The position numbers were made by a program, and so were the translations under genes. Source: Marinomonas aquiplantarum (GTDB lineage Bacteria > Pseudomonadota > Gammaproteobacteria > Pseudomonadales > Marinomonadaceae). Taken from it: a stretch of DNA of 64,000 bases. Within the stretch, counting starts at the first letter, position 1, and the number at the start of each line of letters is the position of its first letter. Location of the stretch: contig NZ_QNRF01000006.1 in NCBI RefSeq assembly GCF_003314975.1, positions 153,458 to 217,457 of the forward strand, given 5' to 3'. Below the pieces are notes generated by a model. The model ran no database searches and was not told the origin of the DNA. It was given only the letters and a program-made list of their open reading frames with translations. This document shows positions 1 to 12,377 of this stretch, piece after piece.

Positions 1-2
1 AA

Positions 3-431
3 GATGACACTGGGACACCTTGGCGCATCCCTTTCAAGCTCAATCAATACCGTATCTCAGAACAACAAAAAACCTCATTACAACCAGTTGTATTAAGGCT
101 CATTCAACAGCCAGAGAGCTTTGTATTAATAGCAGGACACACCGACGCCAGCGGTCAGTATCAACACAACATGAGGCTTTCTCAGCAACGCGCCGAACAA
201 GTCGCGAAGTATCTAGAAAAGACGCATTCGATCAGTGAATATAGCATTATAACCCTAGGTTACGGCGCAACTCGACCGCTTGTTGAGAATGATACCGCAT
301 ACCATCGTCAACTAAATCGTCGTGTAGAGGTTCGCCTCTTGGAACAGATGCAGGTCAGTCAACAAGTGATTTTGCCCAAATGGACCATTTGGAGTGTCGA
401 TGAGTTGGAGAATTCGCTCCAATCAAACTAA
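3..431 (+). CDS. OmpA-family C-terminal domain protein (5' partial)
   Basis: The reading frame is open from the left edge and ends in TAA at 429-431, so 142 residues of a longer protein are visible. The segment holds an OmpA-like peptidoglycan-binding domain: a GHTDASG motif, then LSQQRAEQV and, near the end, NRRVEVRL, which are the usual landmarks of this fold. Such domains anchor outer-membrane proteins, lipoproteins or motor stators to diaminopimelate in peptidoglycan. The N-terminal part that would tell which type it is lies outside the window. The stop codon overlaps the stop of the convergent gene by a few bases. An internal ATG at 171 falls in the middle of the domain and is not a credible start. 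Confidence 0.85.
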   Translation, partial: DDTGTPWRIPFKLNQYRISEQQKTSLQPVVLRLIQQPESFVLIAGHTDASGQYQHNMRLSQQRAEQVAKYLEKTHSISEYSIITLGYGATRPLVENDTAYHRQLNRRVEVRLLEQMQVSQQVILPKWTIWSVDELENSLQSN

Positions 432-1108
432 TTGAAGCGTCGTTCTCGCTCTTGGAGCGGCACGGCATAATCAAAGTAATATTGGATAACAGCGCCAATG
501 TAATCATACTTTTTCCCAGTTCGTACGATCACGCCAACACTGGCCATATCTTGATATTTTTCCGGCTGGTAATAACTTTCAAATCGCCAGCCCGTATCCA
601 AATCATTGTATTTTTCACGATACAAAGAGAAACGTACATTCTCTGATTGATAATAGCTAAGCCCTAAACGCGAACTGGTAATGTTACTCAAGGTGGCTTG
701 ATTGGATTGCGTGTTGACAATTAAGGTCACCTCGTCAAAAAACACATCTCCTGTAAACTGCCCTATTACCTCACGCTCCCCTTTTACGTCCTCATCCATT
801 GGTTCCAATTCACTGACGCCTAAACCAACACCAAGACGACCATATTGATTGCTGATAAACCAATTTGAGAAAAACTCTGACTGAGCAAAGCTGTCGTTGC
901 TGGAACCGGTAATCAAGTAATTACTGTTTAGCAACACCTGAGTCGCGAGGTAATCATTGATTGGGATATTCACTTTGAAGTCGATGTTCAGTAAGGACTT
1001 ACGTTCCAGCAATCCGTAGCCCAACCCCACTGCAAAATTAGGCTTTTGCTCTTCAGCATAAGCCACACTAGAAAAGGTGAGTAATATAATTAAACCGCGT
1101 AACAACAC
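428..1108 (-). CDS. exported beta-rich protein, possible outer-membrane barrel
   Basis: The protein of 226 residues begins with a clear signal peptide (hydrophobic stretch LLRGLIILLTF, then an AYA-type cleavage site before EEQKP). The mature part is rich in alternating polar and aromatic residues with many Tyr and Phe, as in small outer-membrane beta-barrels, and it lacks transmembrane helices. I start it at GTG 1108 because a GGAGG sits about ten bases upstream; the open frame extends a further 11 codons to a TTG. I do not recognise the family. It is convergent with the OmpA-like gene and divergent from miaB. Confidence 0.6.
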   Translation of the reverse strand: MLLRGLIILLTFSSVAYAEEQKPNFAVGLGYGLLERKSLLNIDFKVNIPINDYLATQVLLNSNYLITGSSNDSFAQSEFFSNWFISNQYGRLGVGLGVSELEPMDEDVKGEREVIGQFTGDVFFDEVTLIVNTQSNQATLSNITSSRLGLSYYQSENVRFSLYREKYNDLDTGWRFESYYQPEKYQDMASVGVIVRTGKKYDYIGAVIQYYFDYAVPLQERERRFN

Positions 1109-1321
1109 CCGTTTTTCGCCTCCGGCAAATAATTCATCCAATCGCTTCTACGCGGTATTGTGAATAGATTCCCCATTAAGTGCCAGCCAAACATGGAAAT
1201 TGTTGTGATATTTGCATTAAAAATGGCGGGAATGAATGACAAGTCTGGGATTCGGAAGCAAAGCCAAATATAATAGGCGCAAAGTCGATATGACGAACTC
1301 TTTTTTAGGTTTATAGGTTAC

Positions 1322-2677
1322 ATGGCAAAAAAACTCTTTATCCAAACTCATGGCTGTCAGATGAACGAATACGATTCTTCTCGTATGGCCGACTTATTAG
1401 GCGAAAGTCATGAGATGGAGCTGACAGACAATGCAGACGAAGCAGATGTTTTGCTTCTTAACACGTGCTCGATCCGTGAAAAAGCGCAAGACAAGGTATT
1501 TCACCAACTTGGTCGCTGGAAGAAGCTCAAGCAAAAAAATCCTGATCTAGTGATCGGGGTTGGCGGTTGTGTGGCCAGTCAAGAAGGCGACAACATTCGT
1601 AAACGTGCGAAACACGTGGATATGATTTTTGGTCCACAAACTCTGCACAAGCTTCCAGAGATGGTGAATGCTGCCGCCACACACATTCCCATTACTGACG
1701 TCACCTTCCCGGAGATTGAGAAGTTTGACCACCTGCCTGCGCCACGCGTAGAAGGGGCCGAAGCCTTTGTATCCATCATGGAAGGTTGCAGCAAATACTG
1801 TACTTTCTGCGTTGTACCTTACACCCGTGGTGAAGAAGTCAGTCGTCCTTTTGACAGCATTCTACTAGAAGCGTCTCAGTTGGCTGAACAAGGTGTGCGT
1901 GAAATCCATTTACTGGGTCAAAACGTGAACGCCTACCGCGGCGAAACAGAAGAAGGTGATGAAGCCGATTTGGCCGACGTGATTCACGCTGTGGCGCGTA
2001 TCGACGGCATTGAGCGTATTCGCTTTACCACTTCACACCCAGTGGAATTTACGGACAGTCTGATTGAAGCCTTTCGCACTGAGCCAAAGCTGGTCAGCCA
2101 TTTACACTTACCAGTACAAAGTGGTGCCGATAACATTCTGAGTGCCATGAAACGTGGTCACGATCGTCAGTATTACATTGATAAAATCAACCGCATTAAA
2201 GACGCACGTCCTGGCATCAGCTTATCGTCCGACTTTATCATTGGCTTCCCTGGTGAAACCGATGAAGACTTTGTTGATACCATGAACCTGATCCAAGAAA
2301 TTGGCTTTGATCATTCGTTCAGTTTTGTCTACAGTCAACGTCCTGGTACGCCAGCATCTGACCTTGAAGACGACACCCCTGAAGAGGTGAAGAAAGAACG
2401 TTTGGCGATTTTACAGCGCCGTATCAGCCAACAAGCGTTTGATATTAGCTTGGCCATGGTTGGCGAAGTAAAACGCATTTTGATCAGTGGCTACTCGCCG
2501 CGTGATCCAGGTCAACTTCAAGGCCGTACGGAAAACAATCGCATTGTAAACTTCCGTGCGTCTGATCCACAATTAATTGGTAAATTTGCCGACGTTGTCA
2601 TTACAGACGCTTATCCTAATTCCCTATTGGGTGAATTGATCAGCTCTGAACTCGACAACGACTTTGTCATTCAATAA
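1322..2677 (+). CDS. miaB: tRNA-2-methylthio-N6-dimethylallyladenosine synthase MiaB
   Basis: MiaB is a radical-SAM methylthiotransferase that converts i6A37 to ms2i6A37 in tRNAs reading UNN codons. The N-terminal domain has the three cysteines for the auxiliary 4Fe-4S cluster (C12, C49, C83). The radical-SAM motif CSKYCTFC is at residues 156-163, and a TRAM-like region closes the protein. The length of 451 residues is normal for the family. The start ATG follows an AGG five bases upstream. The gene heads the conserved miaB-ybeZ-ybeY-ybeX-lnt cluster, 13 bases ahead of the next gene. Confidence 0.97.
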   Translation: MAKKLFIQTHGCQMNEYDSSRMADLLGESHEMELTDNADEADVLLLNTCSIREKAQDKVFHQLGRWKKLKQKNPDLVIGVGGCVASQEGDNIRKRAKHVDMIFGPQTLHKLPEMVNAAATHIPITDVTFPEIEKFDHLPAPRVEGAEAFVSIMEGCSKYCTFCVVPYTRGEEVSRPFDSILLEASQLAEQGVREIHLLGQNVNAYRGETEEGDEADLADVIHAVARIDGIERIRFTTSHPVEFTDSLIEAFRTEPKLVSHLHLPVQSGADNILSAMKRGHDRQYYIDKINRIKDARPGISLSSDFIIGFPGETDEDFVDTMNLIQEIGFDHSFSFVYSQRPGTPASDLEDDTPEEVKKERLAILQRRISQQAFDISLAMVGEVKRILISGYSPRDPGQLQGRTENNRIVNFRASDPQLIGKFADVVITDAYPNSLLGELISSELDNDFVIQ

Positions 2678-2690
2678 GCACAGGTAGCCC

Positions 2691-3764
2691 TTGGAAACCA
2701 CACAGACAACTCAACAAATTCGCCTAACACCAGCCAATGTCGATGCCTTGGCTGGCATGTGCGGGCAACTCGATGAAAACATCAAATTGATCGAAAAACG
2801 CCTTGAGGTAGAGATTCGCTATCGAGGTGATTTATTCGACCTGTCTGGCGACAATGCTGAACACGTCATGGCCGCCAAAACCTTGTTGCAAAACCTTTAT
2901 CGTGAAGCGTTAGCCAACCCACAAGTGTCGCCAGAAACGGTTCACCTGTATTTACAGGAATCAGCCATTGAATCCTTGACTCGCAACAAACGAAGTCACA
3001 GTGATCAAGTGGTGATTAAAACCCGTAAAGCCTTTATCAAACCTAAAGGCCAAAACCAGCAAAGCTACGTGACGCAAATTCGCAAACACGACATTAACTT
3101 TGGTATTGGACCGGCTGGTACAGGTAAAACCTACCTTGCCGTAGCTTGTGCGGTCGAAGCCTTAGAAGCGGATCGAGTTGAGCGTATTATGTTGGTTCGT
3201 CCTGCGGTGGAAGCTGGTGAAAAATTGGGTTTCTTACCTGGTGATTTGTCACAGAAAATTGACCCTTACTTACGTCCTTTGTACGATGCCTTGTACGAAA
3301 TGCTGGGCTTTGAGTTGGTCGATAAACTGATTGAAAAAAACGTCATTGAAATCGCACCTTTGGCCTTCATGCGTGGTCGAACCTTAAATAATGCTTTTAT
3401 CATTTTGGATGAAAGTCAGAACACCACGCGCGAACAAATGAAGATGTTTTTGACGCGAATTGGTTTTGGCTCAACGGCTGTCATTACTGGTGACCGTACT
3501 CAGGTGGATTTACCACGCGGCACGTCATCTGGTTTAGCACAAGCAATGCATGTATTAAAAGACGTCAAAGGTATCAGCATCACCACTTTCGGTTCATCCG
3601 ACGTGGTCCGCCATCCGTTGGTGCAACGTATTGTTGAAGCTTATGACAAGTTCGATGAAGAAACCGAAGCTGAAAAGAAAGCTCGCAATGAAGCTCGAGC
3701 TGCCGAAAAAGCCCAAGTGGCAACGGCAGACAGTGCAAATGTGACAACAGAAACGAAAACCTAA
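2691..3764 (+). CDS. ybeZ: PhoH-like ATPase YbeZ
   Basis: This is a PhoH-family P-loop protein linked to rRNA processing together with YbeY. Walker A (GPAGTGKT) is at residues 140-146 and the Walker B region FIILDES ends near residue 242. The N-terminal third is a KH-like part. The C-terminal tail is Ala/Glu/Lys-rich. Translation appears to start at TTG 2691, which fits the METTQ-type N-terminus and the AGGT upstream; no ATG is nearby. Its TAA stop overlaps the ybeY start by one base (TAATG), which points to translational coupling. Confidence 0.94.
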   Translation: METTQTTQQIRLTPANVDALAGMCGQLDENIKLIEKRLEVEIRYRGDLFDLSGDNAEHVMAAKTLLQNLYREALANPQVSPETVHLYLQESAIESLTRNKRSHSDQVVIKTRKAFIKPKGQNQQSYVTQIRKHDINFGIGPAGTGKTYLAVACAVEALEADRVERIMLVRPAVEAGEKLGFLPGDLSQKIDPYLRPLYDALYEMLGFELVDKLIEKNVIEIAPLAFMRGRTLNNAFIILDESQNTTREQMKMFLTRIGFGSTAVITGDRTQVDLPRGTSSGLAQAMHVLKDVKGISITTFGSSDVVRHPLVQRIVEAYDKFDEETEAEKKARNEARAAEKAQVATADSANVTTETKT

Positions 3765-4228
3765 TGCCAGATTTAGAACTCGACTTACAAATTGCCACCG
3801 ATAAGACAGATCAGCTTCCTAGTGAAGCTGACTTTCGCTTATGGGTTGAAAAAGCCTTACCCACCTCTGGTGATGAATACGAAGTGACCATTCGCATCGT
3901 AGACGAAGCAGAGAGCCAAGCACTGAATCACGAATACCGTGGCAAAGACAAACCCACCAATGTGCTGTCGTTTCCTTTTGAATCCCCACCTGGCATCGAA
4001 TTACCTTTATTAGGTGATTTGGTTATCTGTCAGCAAGTGGTGGCAAAAGAAGCCATTGAGCAAGATAAAGCCCTGTTTGACCATTGGGCACACATGACGA
4101 TTCACGGCATCTTGCATTTACGTGGTTATGACCATATAAATGACGATGACGCTGAAGAAATGGAAAACTTAGAAACCGAATTATTGGCTTCTTTGTCGAT
4201 TTCCGACCCTTATTTGATAAAAGAGTGA
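3764..4228 (+). CDS. ybeY: endoribonuclease / rRNA maturation factor YbeY
   Basis: YbeY is a zinc-dependent single-strand endoribonuclease needed for 16S rRNA 3'-end maturation and 70S quality control. The family signature [11 protein letters not shown] supplies the zinc ligands H114, H118 and H124. At 154 residues it is of normal length. It overlaps the upstream ybeZ stop by one base and lies 12 bases before ybeX, so the three genes form one transcription unit. Confidence 0.96.
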   Translation: MPDLELDLQIATDKTDQLPSEADFRLWVEKALPTSGDEYEVTIRIVDEAESQALNHEYRGKDKPTNVLSFPFESPPGIELPLLGDLVICQQVVAKEAIEQDKALFDHWAHMTIHGILHLRGYDHINDDDAEEMENLETELLASLSISDPYLIKE

Positions 4229-4240
4229 GTTAATCCCCTA

Positions 4241-5110
4241 ATGAGCGATGACCGATCGAGCTTAAACAACGATCAACATAAATCCTGGTTTGAACGTTTC
4301 CTTCAAGCCTTTAATGATGAACCGCGCAGCCGTGCTGACATCATTCAACTTCTGGAAACCGCTGTGCAGTCTGACGTTATAGACCGCGATGCCTTCACTA
4401 TTGTCGAAGGCGCTCTCGAAGTGTCTGAAGTACAAGCCAGAGACATCATGATTCCACCATCGCAAATGGTGGTCATCAAATCTGAAGACGACCCAAAAAC
4501 GTCCATTCGCAAAGTCATTGATTCTTCCCACTCACGCTTCCCTGTGGTGGGCGAAGATTCTGACGAAATTTTAGGGGTTTTACTCGCCAAAGACCTATTG
4601 CCGTTGCTGTTTAAAGATGGCGACATCACCAACGAAGACATTCTCGCTCGGTTGCGTCCTGCTAACTTCATTCCAGAAAGTAAGCGCCTAAACGTCTTAC
4701 TTAATGACTTCCGTACCAAGCGTTACCATATGGCGCTGGTACTTGATGAATACGGCAGTGTGTCCGGACTCGTCACCATTGAAGATGTGTTAGAGCAAAT
4801 TGTTGGTGAAATCGAAGACGAAACCGACAAACTCGAACATGAAGGCATTCAGGTCACCAGTGACGCTGGTGTCTATTTAGTGCCAGCACTTTGCACCATT
4901 GAAGACTTTAACGAGTTTTTCAAAGCCGACCTTAACGAAGAAGAGTTTGACACCGTTGGTGGTATTCTCGTGCAACAATTTGGTCACGTTCCGCTACGTG
5001 ATGAAACCATCAGCTTTGATCATTTCGACTTCAGAGTCGTGAAATCCGATGGTCGTCGCGTGAAAACTATCCAAGTGTCAAAATCTGTTACCGAAGAGAC
5101 GATAGACTAA
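4241..5110 (+). CDS. ybeX: CorC/YbeX family protein (CBS pair + transporter-associated domain)
   Basis: The protein has 289 residues. An N-terminal region with the typical QSDVIDRDAFTIVEGAL-like helix precedes a tandem CBS pair (the region around ARDIMIPPSQMVV and around ALVLDEYGSVSGLVT). A C-terminal CorC_HlyC domain follows. It lacks the membrane domain of larger HlyC/CorC proteins. YbeX has been linked to Mg2+/Co2+ efflux and more recently to ribosome metabolism. It is followed by lnt after a single base, within the same operon. Confidence 0.95.
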   Translation: MSDDRSSLNNDQHKSWFERFLQAFNDEPRSRADIIQLLETAVQSDVIDRDAFTIVEGALEVSEVQARDIMIPPSQMVVIKSEDDPKTSIRKVIDSSHSRFPVVGEDSDEILGVLLAKDLLPLLFKDGDITNEDILARLRPANFIPESKRLNVLLNDFRTKRYHMALVLDEYGSVSGLVTIEDVLEQIVGEIEDETDKLEHEGIQVTSDAGVYLVPALCTIEDFNEFFKADLNEEEFDTVGGILVQQFGHVPLRDETISFDHFDFRVVKSDGRRVKTIQVSKSVTEETID

Positions 5111-5111
5111 G

Positions 5112-6698
5112 ATGTCAGCCATTCGCCCCGATTCAACCGATACAATGGCGGGGCGAATTCCTCGCTTTTTCTCACGTTTACCTCTGACTGCCGCTTTGCT
5201 GATTGGCGTGATCGCTGGCGCAATCGGTGTGACCAGCTTCTCCCCTTTCCATTTTTGGCCTGGCTATTTTATTAGCCTATTTTTCTACGCCGTTTTGGTC
5301 ATTACCAGCCCCACTGCCAAAACCGCATTATGGCGAGGCACGTCCGTTGCTTTCGGGGTCTTTGCCGCCAGTGTGTCGTGGGTCTTTGTCAGCATTGCTG
5401 AATATGGCCAAGTCGGTGATGTGATCGCCGTCCTGATCACCTTCTGTTTTATCGCTGTGTTAAGTGCCTTTTGGGCCTTTGCCGCTTGGTTGGGGTGGCG
5501 CTTACAAGATAAATTCAAAACCCTGCCTGCTAGCTTTTGGGTAATGTTCAGCCTGTTATTAGCAGAACTAGGACGCAGCGTCTTATTTACCGGCTTCCCT
5601 TGGCTGCTGCCCGGTTATGCGGTTGAAAACACTTGGCTTTTTGAGCTACTACCCATTGGTGGTATTTGGCTCACCAGTTTTGTCGTCGTTCTAACGGCCA
5701 CTACCTTAGCCGGTCTGGTGCTAAAACAACGCAATCAAATCATGCTAATGACAATCCTGGCATTAAGTTGGGGTGGTGCTGCCTATTTGAACTACTTTCC
5801 AAGTCAGTGGGTCACGCAAACTGGCACCCTGAAAACCACCTTAGTGCAAGGCAATGTCAAACAAGATGAAAAGTGGTTGGCGCAAACCGCCGCTCGCTCC
5901 TTAAATTATTACCAACAAACCACTCTGGCGCATTTAGACAGTGATTTGATTGTCTGGCCCGAAACCGCCGTGACCTATTCCTATTCGCAAATCAAACCCT
6001 ATTTTGCGGACTTCAGCCAACAACTGGCTGACACCAAAACTACTTTGATTACCGGTATTCCAGATGTACAAGGCGGTAAAGACTATTACAACGCCATTTG
6101 GGCAACCGGCGATGGTTTTGGTCTTTACTACAAAAAACATTTGGTGCCCTTTGGGGAATATCTCCCTTTAGCCAATTATATTGGCCCTATTTTGGACATC
6201 TTTGGCATGCCCATGTCCAATTTTCAATCTGGCGATGACAATCAACCCGTTTTACAAGTAGGTGAATGGGGCATCGCGCCTTTTATTTGCTATGAAATCG
6301 TTTACCCAGAACAAGTTCGTGAGATGGTACGCGACAGTGATCTATTGATCACCATTAGTAATGATGGCTGGTTTGGCACCTCTTTTGGCCCTTGGCAGCA
6401 TCTGCAAATTGCGCAATTCCGAGCCAAAGAAACCGGACGCTATGTGATTCGCGGCACCAACACAGGCATTACCGCAGTGATCAATGAACAAGGTGAGATT
6501 GTAGCTCAAGCCCCACAATTCAAACAAACGAGCTTAACGACGAACGCCAAAGCCTTTGCGGGCAGTACGCCTTATGTCACCTGGGGCCCTTGGCCGACCC
6601 TAGCCTTAATCGGTTTAGCGGCGTTGTTCTGCTATCTCAACAACCTCTTTTCCAAAACAGCTTCGGCTCGTCAGACACAAAAAGAGCAAAGCGCATAA
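5112..6698 (+). CDS. lnt: apolipoprotein N-acyltransferase
   Basis: Lnt transfers an acyl chain from phospholipid to the N-terminal Cys of lipoproteins at the periplasmic face of the inner membrane. The first 225 residues form about seven transmembrane helices and the rest is a nitrilase-like domain. The expected catalytic triad is visible as E284 (VWPETA), K342 (YYKKHLVPFGEY) and C393 (FICYE). The length of 528 residues is typical. It closes the miaB-ybeX cluster. Its last codons overlap a hairpin that probably terminates the gene on the opposite strand. Confidence 0.96.
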   Translation: MSAIRPDSTDTMAGRIPRFFSRLPLTAALLIGVIAGAIGVTSFSPFHFWPGYFISLFFYAVLVITSPTAKTALWRGTSVAFGVFAASVSWVFVSIAEYGQVGDVIAVLITFCFIAVLSAFWAFAAWLGWRLQDKFKTLPASFWVMFSLLLAELGRSVLFTGFPWLLPGYAVENTWLFELLPIGGIWLTSFVVVLTATTLAGLVLKQRNQIMLMTILALSWGGAAYLNYFPSQWVTQTGTLKTTLVQGNVKQDEKWLAQTAARSLNYYQQTTLAHLDSDLIVWPETAVTYSYSQIKPYFADFSQQLADTKTTLITGIPDVQGGKDYYNAIWATGDGFGLYYKKHLVPFGEYLPLANYIGPILDIFGMPMSNFQSGDDNQPVLQVGEWGIAPFICYEIVYPEQVREMVRDSDLLITISNDGWFGTSFGPWQHLQIAQFRAKETGRYVIRGTNTGITAVINEQGEIVAQAPQFKQTSLTTNAKAFAGSTPYVTWGPWPTLALIGLAALFCYLNNLFSKTASARQTQKEQSA

Positions 6699-6711
6699 GC
6701 CCTTTGCTCTT
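6682..6711 (-). terminator. terminator of the zinc-ribbon gene, inside the end of lnt
   Basis: A perfect 10-bp stem (AAGAGCAAAG / CTTTGCTCTT) encloses a 10-base loop. Read on the minus strand it is followed by TTTTTG, so it fits a Rho-independent terminator for the gene ending at 6719. The lnt stop codon lies in the loop, so the two convergent genes share this sequence. Confidence 0.7.
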
Positions 6712-6718
6712 AAAACGT

Positions 6719-7144
6719 CTAACCGTGTGAAGACATTAAACCGTAATGGCAAATTTCACAGGTTGGCAACGCTTGCGCTTGCGGCAGCTTATTCAAGTGA
6801 CCACATGACATACAAGTATAAGTGCCGGCCTCTACTTGTGTGCCTGCGACATGACACTCTTCTAGAGGTACTGGGTTATTGTTCACATGATTAATAAGCC
6901 AGAGTAAAGCGGCATCTTCCTTTTCATCCAACTCCTCAACTAATTCGTGTCCACCGTCTAACACCAGATGCCAATTGGCATCTACCCAGGCTTCTGTGTA
7001 GCCCATCTTGTCGTGCCAATAAGCGGACATTAAGGCCATGTCTTCCAACAACCAATCCTTCGCACCTTGCAATGTTTTACGTGCTTCTTCGACTAAATTG
7101 GAATCCGAAGTGCTGTTTTGCAGATCTTTTTTCATAGATTTCAT
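6719..7144 (-). CDS. zinc-ribbon protein, DUF1451 (YbeL-like)
   Basis: This is a 141-residue protein. Its C-terminus carries two CxxC pairs (CMSCGH and CEICHYG) that would form a zinc ribbon; the N-terminal two thirds are helical and acidic. This matches the DUF1451/YbeL family, whose gene sits next to leuS in enterics as it does here. The function is not known. I start at ATG 7144, which follows AGAAGG; an in-frame GTG six codons upstream and an ATG three codons downstream are alternatives. Confidence 0.85.
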   Translation of the reverse strand: MKSMKKDLQNSTSDSNLVEEARKTLQGAKDWLLEDMALMSAYWHDKMGYTEAWVDANWHLVLDGGHELVEELDEKEDAALLWLINHVNNNPVPLEECHVAGTQVEAGTYTCMSCGHLNKLPQAQALPTCEICHYGLMSSHG

Positions 7145-7272
7145 AACTCCTTCTCTATGCACCTTCTAATTAGCGCGCCATCTCTATAAAATAGCGGATA
7201 TTTTCAGACTCTGTTGGCCTTTGCTCCCTAATCTTGAGCTAGGTCGTTATAATGCTGAACAATCACATATAA

Positions 7273-9771
<2,499 letters not shown>

Positions 9772-9828
9772 GCAATGCAACTGGGATGGCCAATGGCCGT
9801 CCCTATTTTCTTAACTCGCACAGAGATC

Positions 9829-10350
9829 ATGGATATGACAGTCGCTTTCAAACACACTACTCGTCTCTTTTTACTTGCCTTCTTTGCTATGAGTCTAGTG
9901 GCCTGTGGTTTTCATCTCGTAGGATCCGTGCAACTTCCAGACAGACTCAAAGTGCTGACCTTGTCTTCTCAAAGTGGCTCAGAGGATTTTGATCGTGCAT
10001 TGCGTCTGGTACTATCTCAACAGGGCGTTATTATCCTAGAGGCTTCTCAAGCCGATGCCGACACCCTAGAGCTAAAGGTCAATAAACTCAGTACTTCCGA
10101 CACAGAATTAGCGCGCAACAGTTCCAACGACGTGTCTCAAGTACAACGTCGCCTTGCTGGTGCCTATTTCATTCGCCAAGCGGACGGCAAATCCTTATAC
10201 GGTCCTCGTAACATCAGTACCGATAAAACGCTGGTAAACCAAGATGCGGAAGAAAGCGCCAAGCTATCTTACAACCAAGCACAAATGAAAGACATGTATG
10301 CCGATTTGGCAAAACAACTTATGTACGACCTAGGATACGCTCCGCTGTAA
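9829..10350 (+). CDS. lptE: LPS-assembly lipoprotein LptE
   Basis: LptE is the outer-membrane lipoprotein that plugs and folds the LptD barrel for LPS insertion. The 173-residue product has a signal peptide ending in the lipobox LVAC, with the lipidated cysteine at residue 26. The start ATG 9829 follows AGAG; the open frame begins earlier at 9775 but adds an unlikely leader. Its position directly after leuS and before holA is the conserved gammaproteobacterial arrangement. Confidence 0.92.
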   Translation: MDMTVAFKHTTRLFLLAFFAMSLVACGFHLVGSVQLPDRLKVLTLSSQSGSEDFDRALRLVLSQQGVIILEASQADADTLELKVNKLSTSDTELARNSSNDVSQVQRRLAGAYFIRQADGKSLYGPRNISTDKTLVNQDAEESAKLSYNQAQMKDMYADLAKQLMYDLGYAPL

Positions 10351-10374
10351 CCAGCGAGACAGCAGACCAACCTT

Positions 10375-11412
10375 ATGAAAGTTCGTGCCGATCAGCTTGC
10401 CGCTCAACTAAACAAAAACCTGGCTCCGATTTATATTATTTCAGGGGATGAGGTATTACTGTGCCAAGAGGCTGCTGACAGCATTCGCAAAGCCGCGCAA
10501 CATCATCAAATCGAAGAACGCCTAAGGTTTGTCGCCGATGCACAGTTTGATTGGCAAGATGTCATTTTGGAAAGCCAAAGTTTATCTCTGTTTTCTTCCC
10601 GTCGTTTATTCGACATTCAAATCGACAAAATGGCAGAGAAACACAGCAAAGCGTTAGCCCAATTGGGCCAATCCCTAAGCGAAGACAATGTCATTTTGCT
10701 GACCTTGCCCAAAGTGGACGCACGCACTCAAAAAGCCAAATGGTTTAGCCAGCTTGAGTCACAGGGCGTATTTGTACAGATTTGGCCAATCGACGCTAAC
10801 CGTCTACCGGCTTGGGTACAACAAAGAGCGCAAGCCATTGATTTATCCCTATCTCGCGATGCGGCGGCTATCATCTGTGAACGAGGTGAAGGTAACCTTT
10901 TAGCCTTGTCACAAGAGCTCGAAAAACTTGCCTTGATGCATGGTGCAGGCGCGAAAATTGATGCTGAGAAAGTCATCGATTCCGTCACAGACAGCAGTCG
11001 ATACTCGATTTATGACTTGAGTGATCGTTTGCTTATGGGAAAAGCCAAAGACGCCTTACATTGTCTGAACCAGCTTTTAGCCGAAGGCATTGAAAGTAAT
11101 ATCATTCTTTGGCTAATTAACCGTGAAACCAATACTTTGGTCAGTCTATTGCAAGCCATGGCATCAAGCAGTTTACGTCAAGCCTGTCAAAATCAAAGAA
11201 TTTGGGATAAACGCATTCCGTTTTATGAAAGTGCCATGTCACGACACAATCAAGTCACCCTGCCTTACATGCAAAACTACCTTGCTTTGATGGATAAAAG
11301 CGTCAAAGGATTGGATGGCCCAGACCTTGAAATCGGCCTTAGAAACCTAGTCATGATGTTTTGCGGCTACAAGCCCACCATGACGGAATTAGACTTACCC
11401 CCTCAGTTTTAA
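10375..11412 (+). CDS. holA: DNA polymerase III subunit delta
   Basis: HolA is the clamp-loader subunit that opens the beta clamp. The 345 residues have the normal family length. The N-terminal YIISGDEVLLCQEA segment is the usual delta-subunit start of the AAA+-like domain. The central region around SRYSIYDLSDRLLMGKAKDAL matches the conserved part of the family. It starts 24 bases after lptE, probably in the same transcript. The usual follower nadD is absent here and an oxygenase gene follows instead. Confidence 0.93.
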   Translation: MKVRADQLAAQLNKNLAPIYIISGDEVLLCQEAADSIRKAAQHHQIEERLRFVADAQFDWQDVILESQSLSLFSSRRLFDIQIDKMAEKHSKALAQLGQSLSEDNVILLTLPKVDARTQKAKWFSQLESQGVFVQIWPIDANRLPAWVQQRAQAIDLSLSRDAAAIICERGEGNLLALSQELEKLALMHGAGAKIDAEKVIDSVTDSSRYSIYDLSDRLLMGKAKDALHCLNQLLAEGIESNIILWLINRETNTLVSLLQAMASSSLRQACQNQRIWDKRIPFYESAMSRHNQVTLPYMQNYLALMDKSVKGLDGPDLEIGLRNLVMMFCGYKPTMTELDLPPQF

Positions 11413-11542
11413 CCTACGCGAACTAAAGTGCAATCTATCAATAATGGTACAAAGACATAAGATAATAGAACAACCGCCGCTTCCTTTATTTTGTTAGCCT
11501 GATATGATGCCCAGCATTCACCTTTGCATAAGACACGAACCA

Positions 11543-12226
11543 ATGAATTCCGCCGACTTTTCAATAGAGCCCATCGCTGAACACAGTATCGAACAACTGG
11601 ATGTCTGGACAACGCCGCTGTTTGTTACGCAAATGCCAGATCATGAATTTCTGAAAGACGACTTGATGGCACTGATTTATCAGCAAAAAGCACAGCAACA
11701 GACCGCCATCGATAGTTTAGTGGCGCCTTCTGCAAAACACGCATTGCACGAGAGTCAATTGGATTTCCTTGATCAGCAGGATGCCACCTTGATGGAAACA
11801 AAGCGTCAACTTGAAGAGTTAATATTAGAGGTAGCAAGTGGCTTAAACCAAGCCCATTGGCCTGAGGATGCGCAAGCGGATGCTCATATTATTGAATCTT
11901 GGTATCACGTAACAGGCAAAGGCGGCTACCATGATGCCCATTCACACCCAAACTGTTCTTGGTGTGGCATCTATTACGTCGACCCAGGTGACGCGGCTCA
12001 GTCGAATGTGGGCGGTGTTAATCGTTTTTATGACCCTCGTGTTAATGCCGAACATTATGCGGACCCTGGTACTGCGTATTTAGGTCAACATGGCGTTTGG
12101 GATTTCACTCCAGTAGCAGGCCAGATTGTATTGTTCCCTTCTTACTTAAAACATTCCGCCCTACCTTACTTTGGTGACAAAGACCGAGTCGTCATTGCGT
12201 TTAACAGTATTATTGAATTGTATTAA
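11543..12226 (+). CDS. putative 2OG-Fe(II) oxygenase (TIGR02466-like)
   Basis: The protein of 227 residues has the jelly-roll features of a 2-oxoglutarate/iron oxygenase. The HDAHSH stretch offers the HxD/H iron ligands. Further on, PSYLKHSALPYFG holds the distal His and an Arg follows in DRVVIAF, as for 2OG binding. Such proteins hydroxylate proteins or small molecules; the substrate here is unknown. The start is uncertain: ATG 11504 is also in frame, but neither candidate has a clear ribosome-binding site. Confidence 0.78.
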   Translation: MNSADFSIEPIAEHSIEQLDVWTTPLFVTQMPDHEFLKDDLMALIYQQKAQQQTAIDSLVAPSAKHALHESQLDFLDQQDATLMETKRQLEELILEVASGLNQAHWPEDAQADAHIIESWYHVTGKGGYHDAHSHPNCSWCGIYYVDPGDAAQSNVGGVNRFYDPRVNAEHYADPGTAYLGQHGVWDFTPVAGQIVLFPSYLKHSALPYFGDKDRVVIAFNSIIELY

Positions 12227-12377
12227 CTCTCCTTCCTCATCCACTTTCCCCATCAAGCAACCAACATTTGACGGGGAAAGCCATAAAGATTTTTGTTAAG
12301 TTTTTATGCAACGATTCACAAGCAATGGGGTTTTGTAGTAATTTAACAAAATACCATTCACCATCTTGGGGAGCGTT

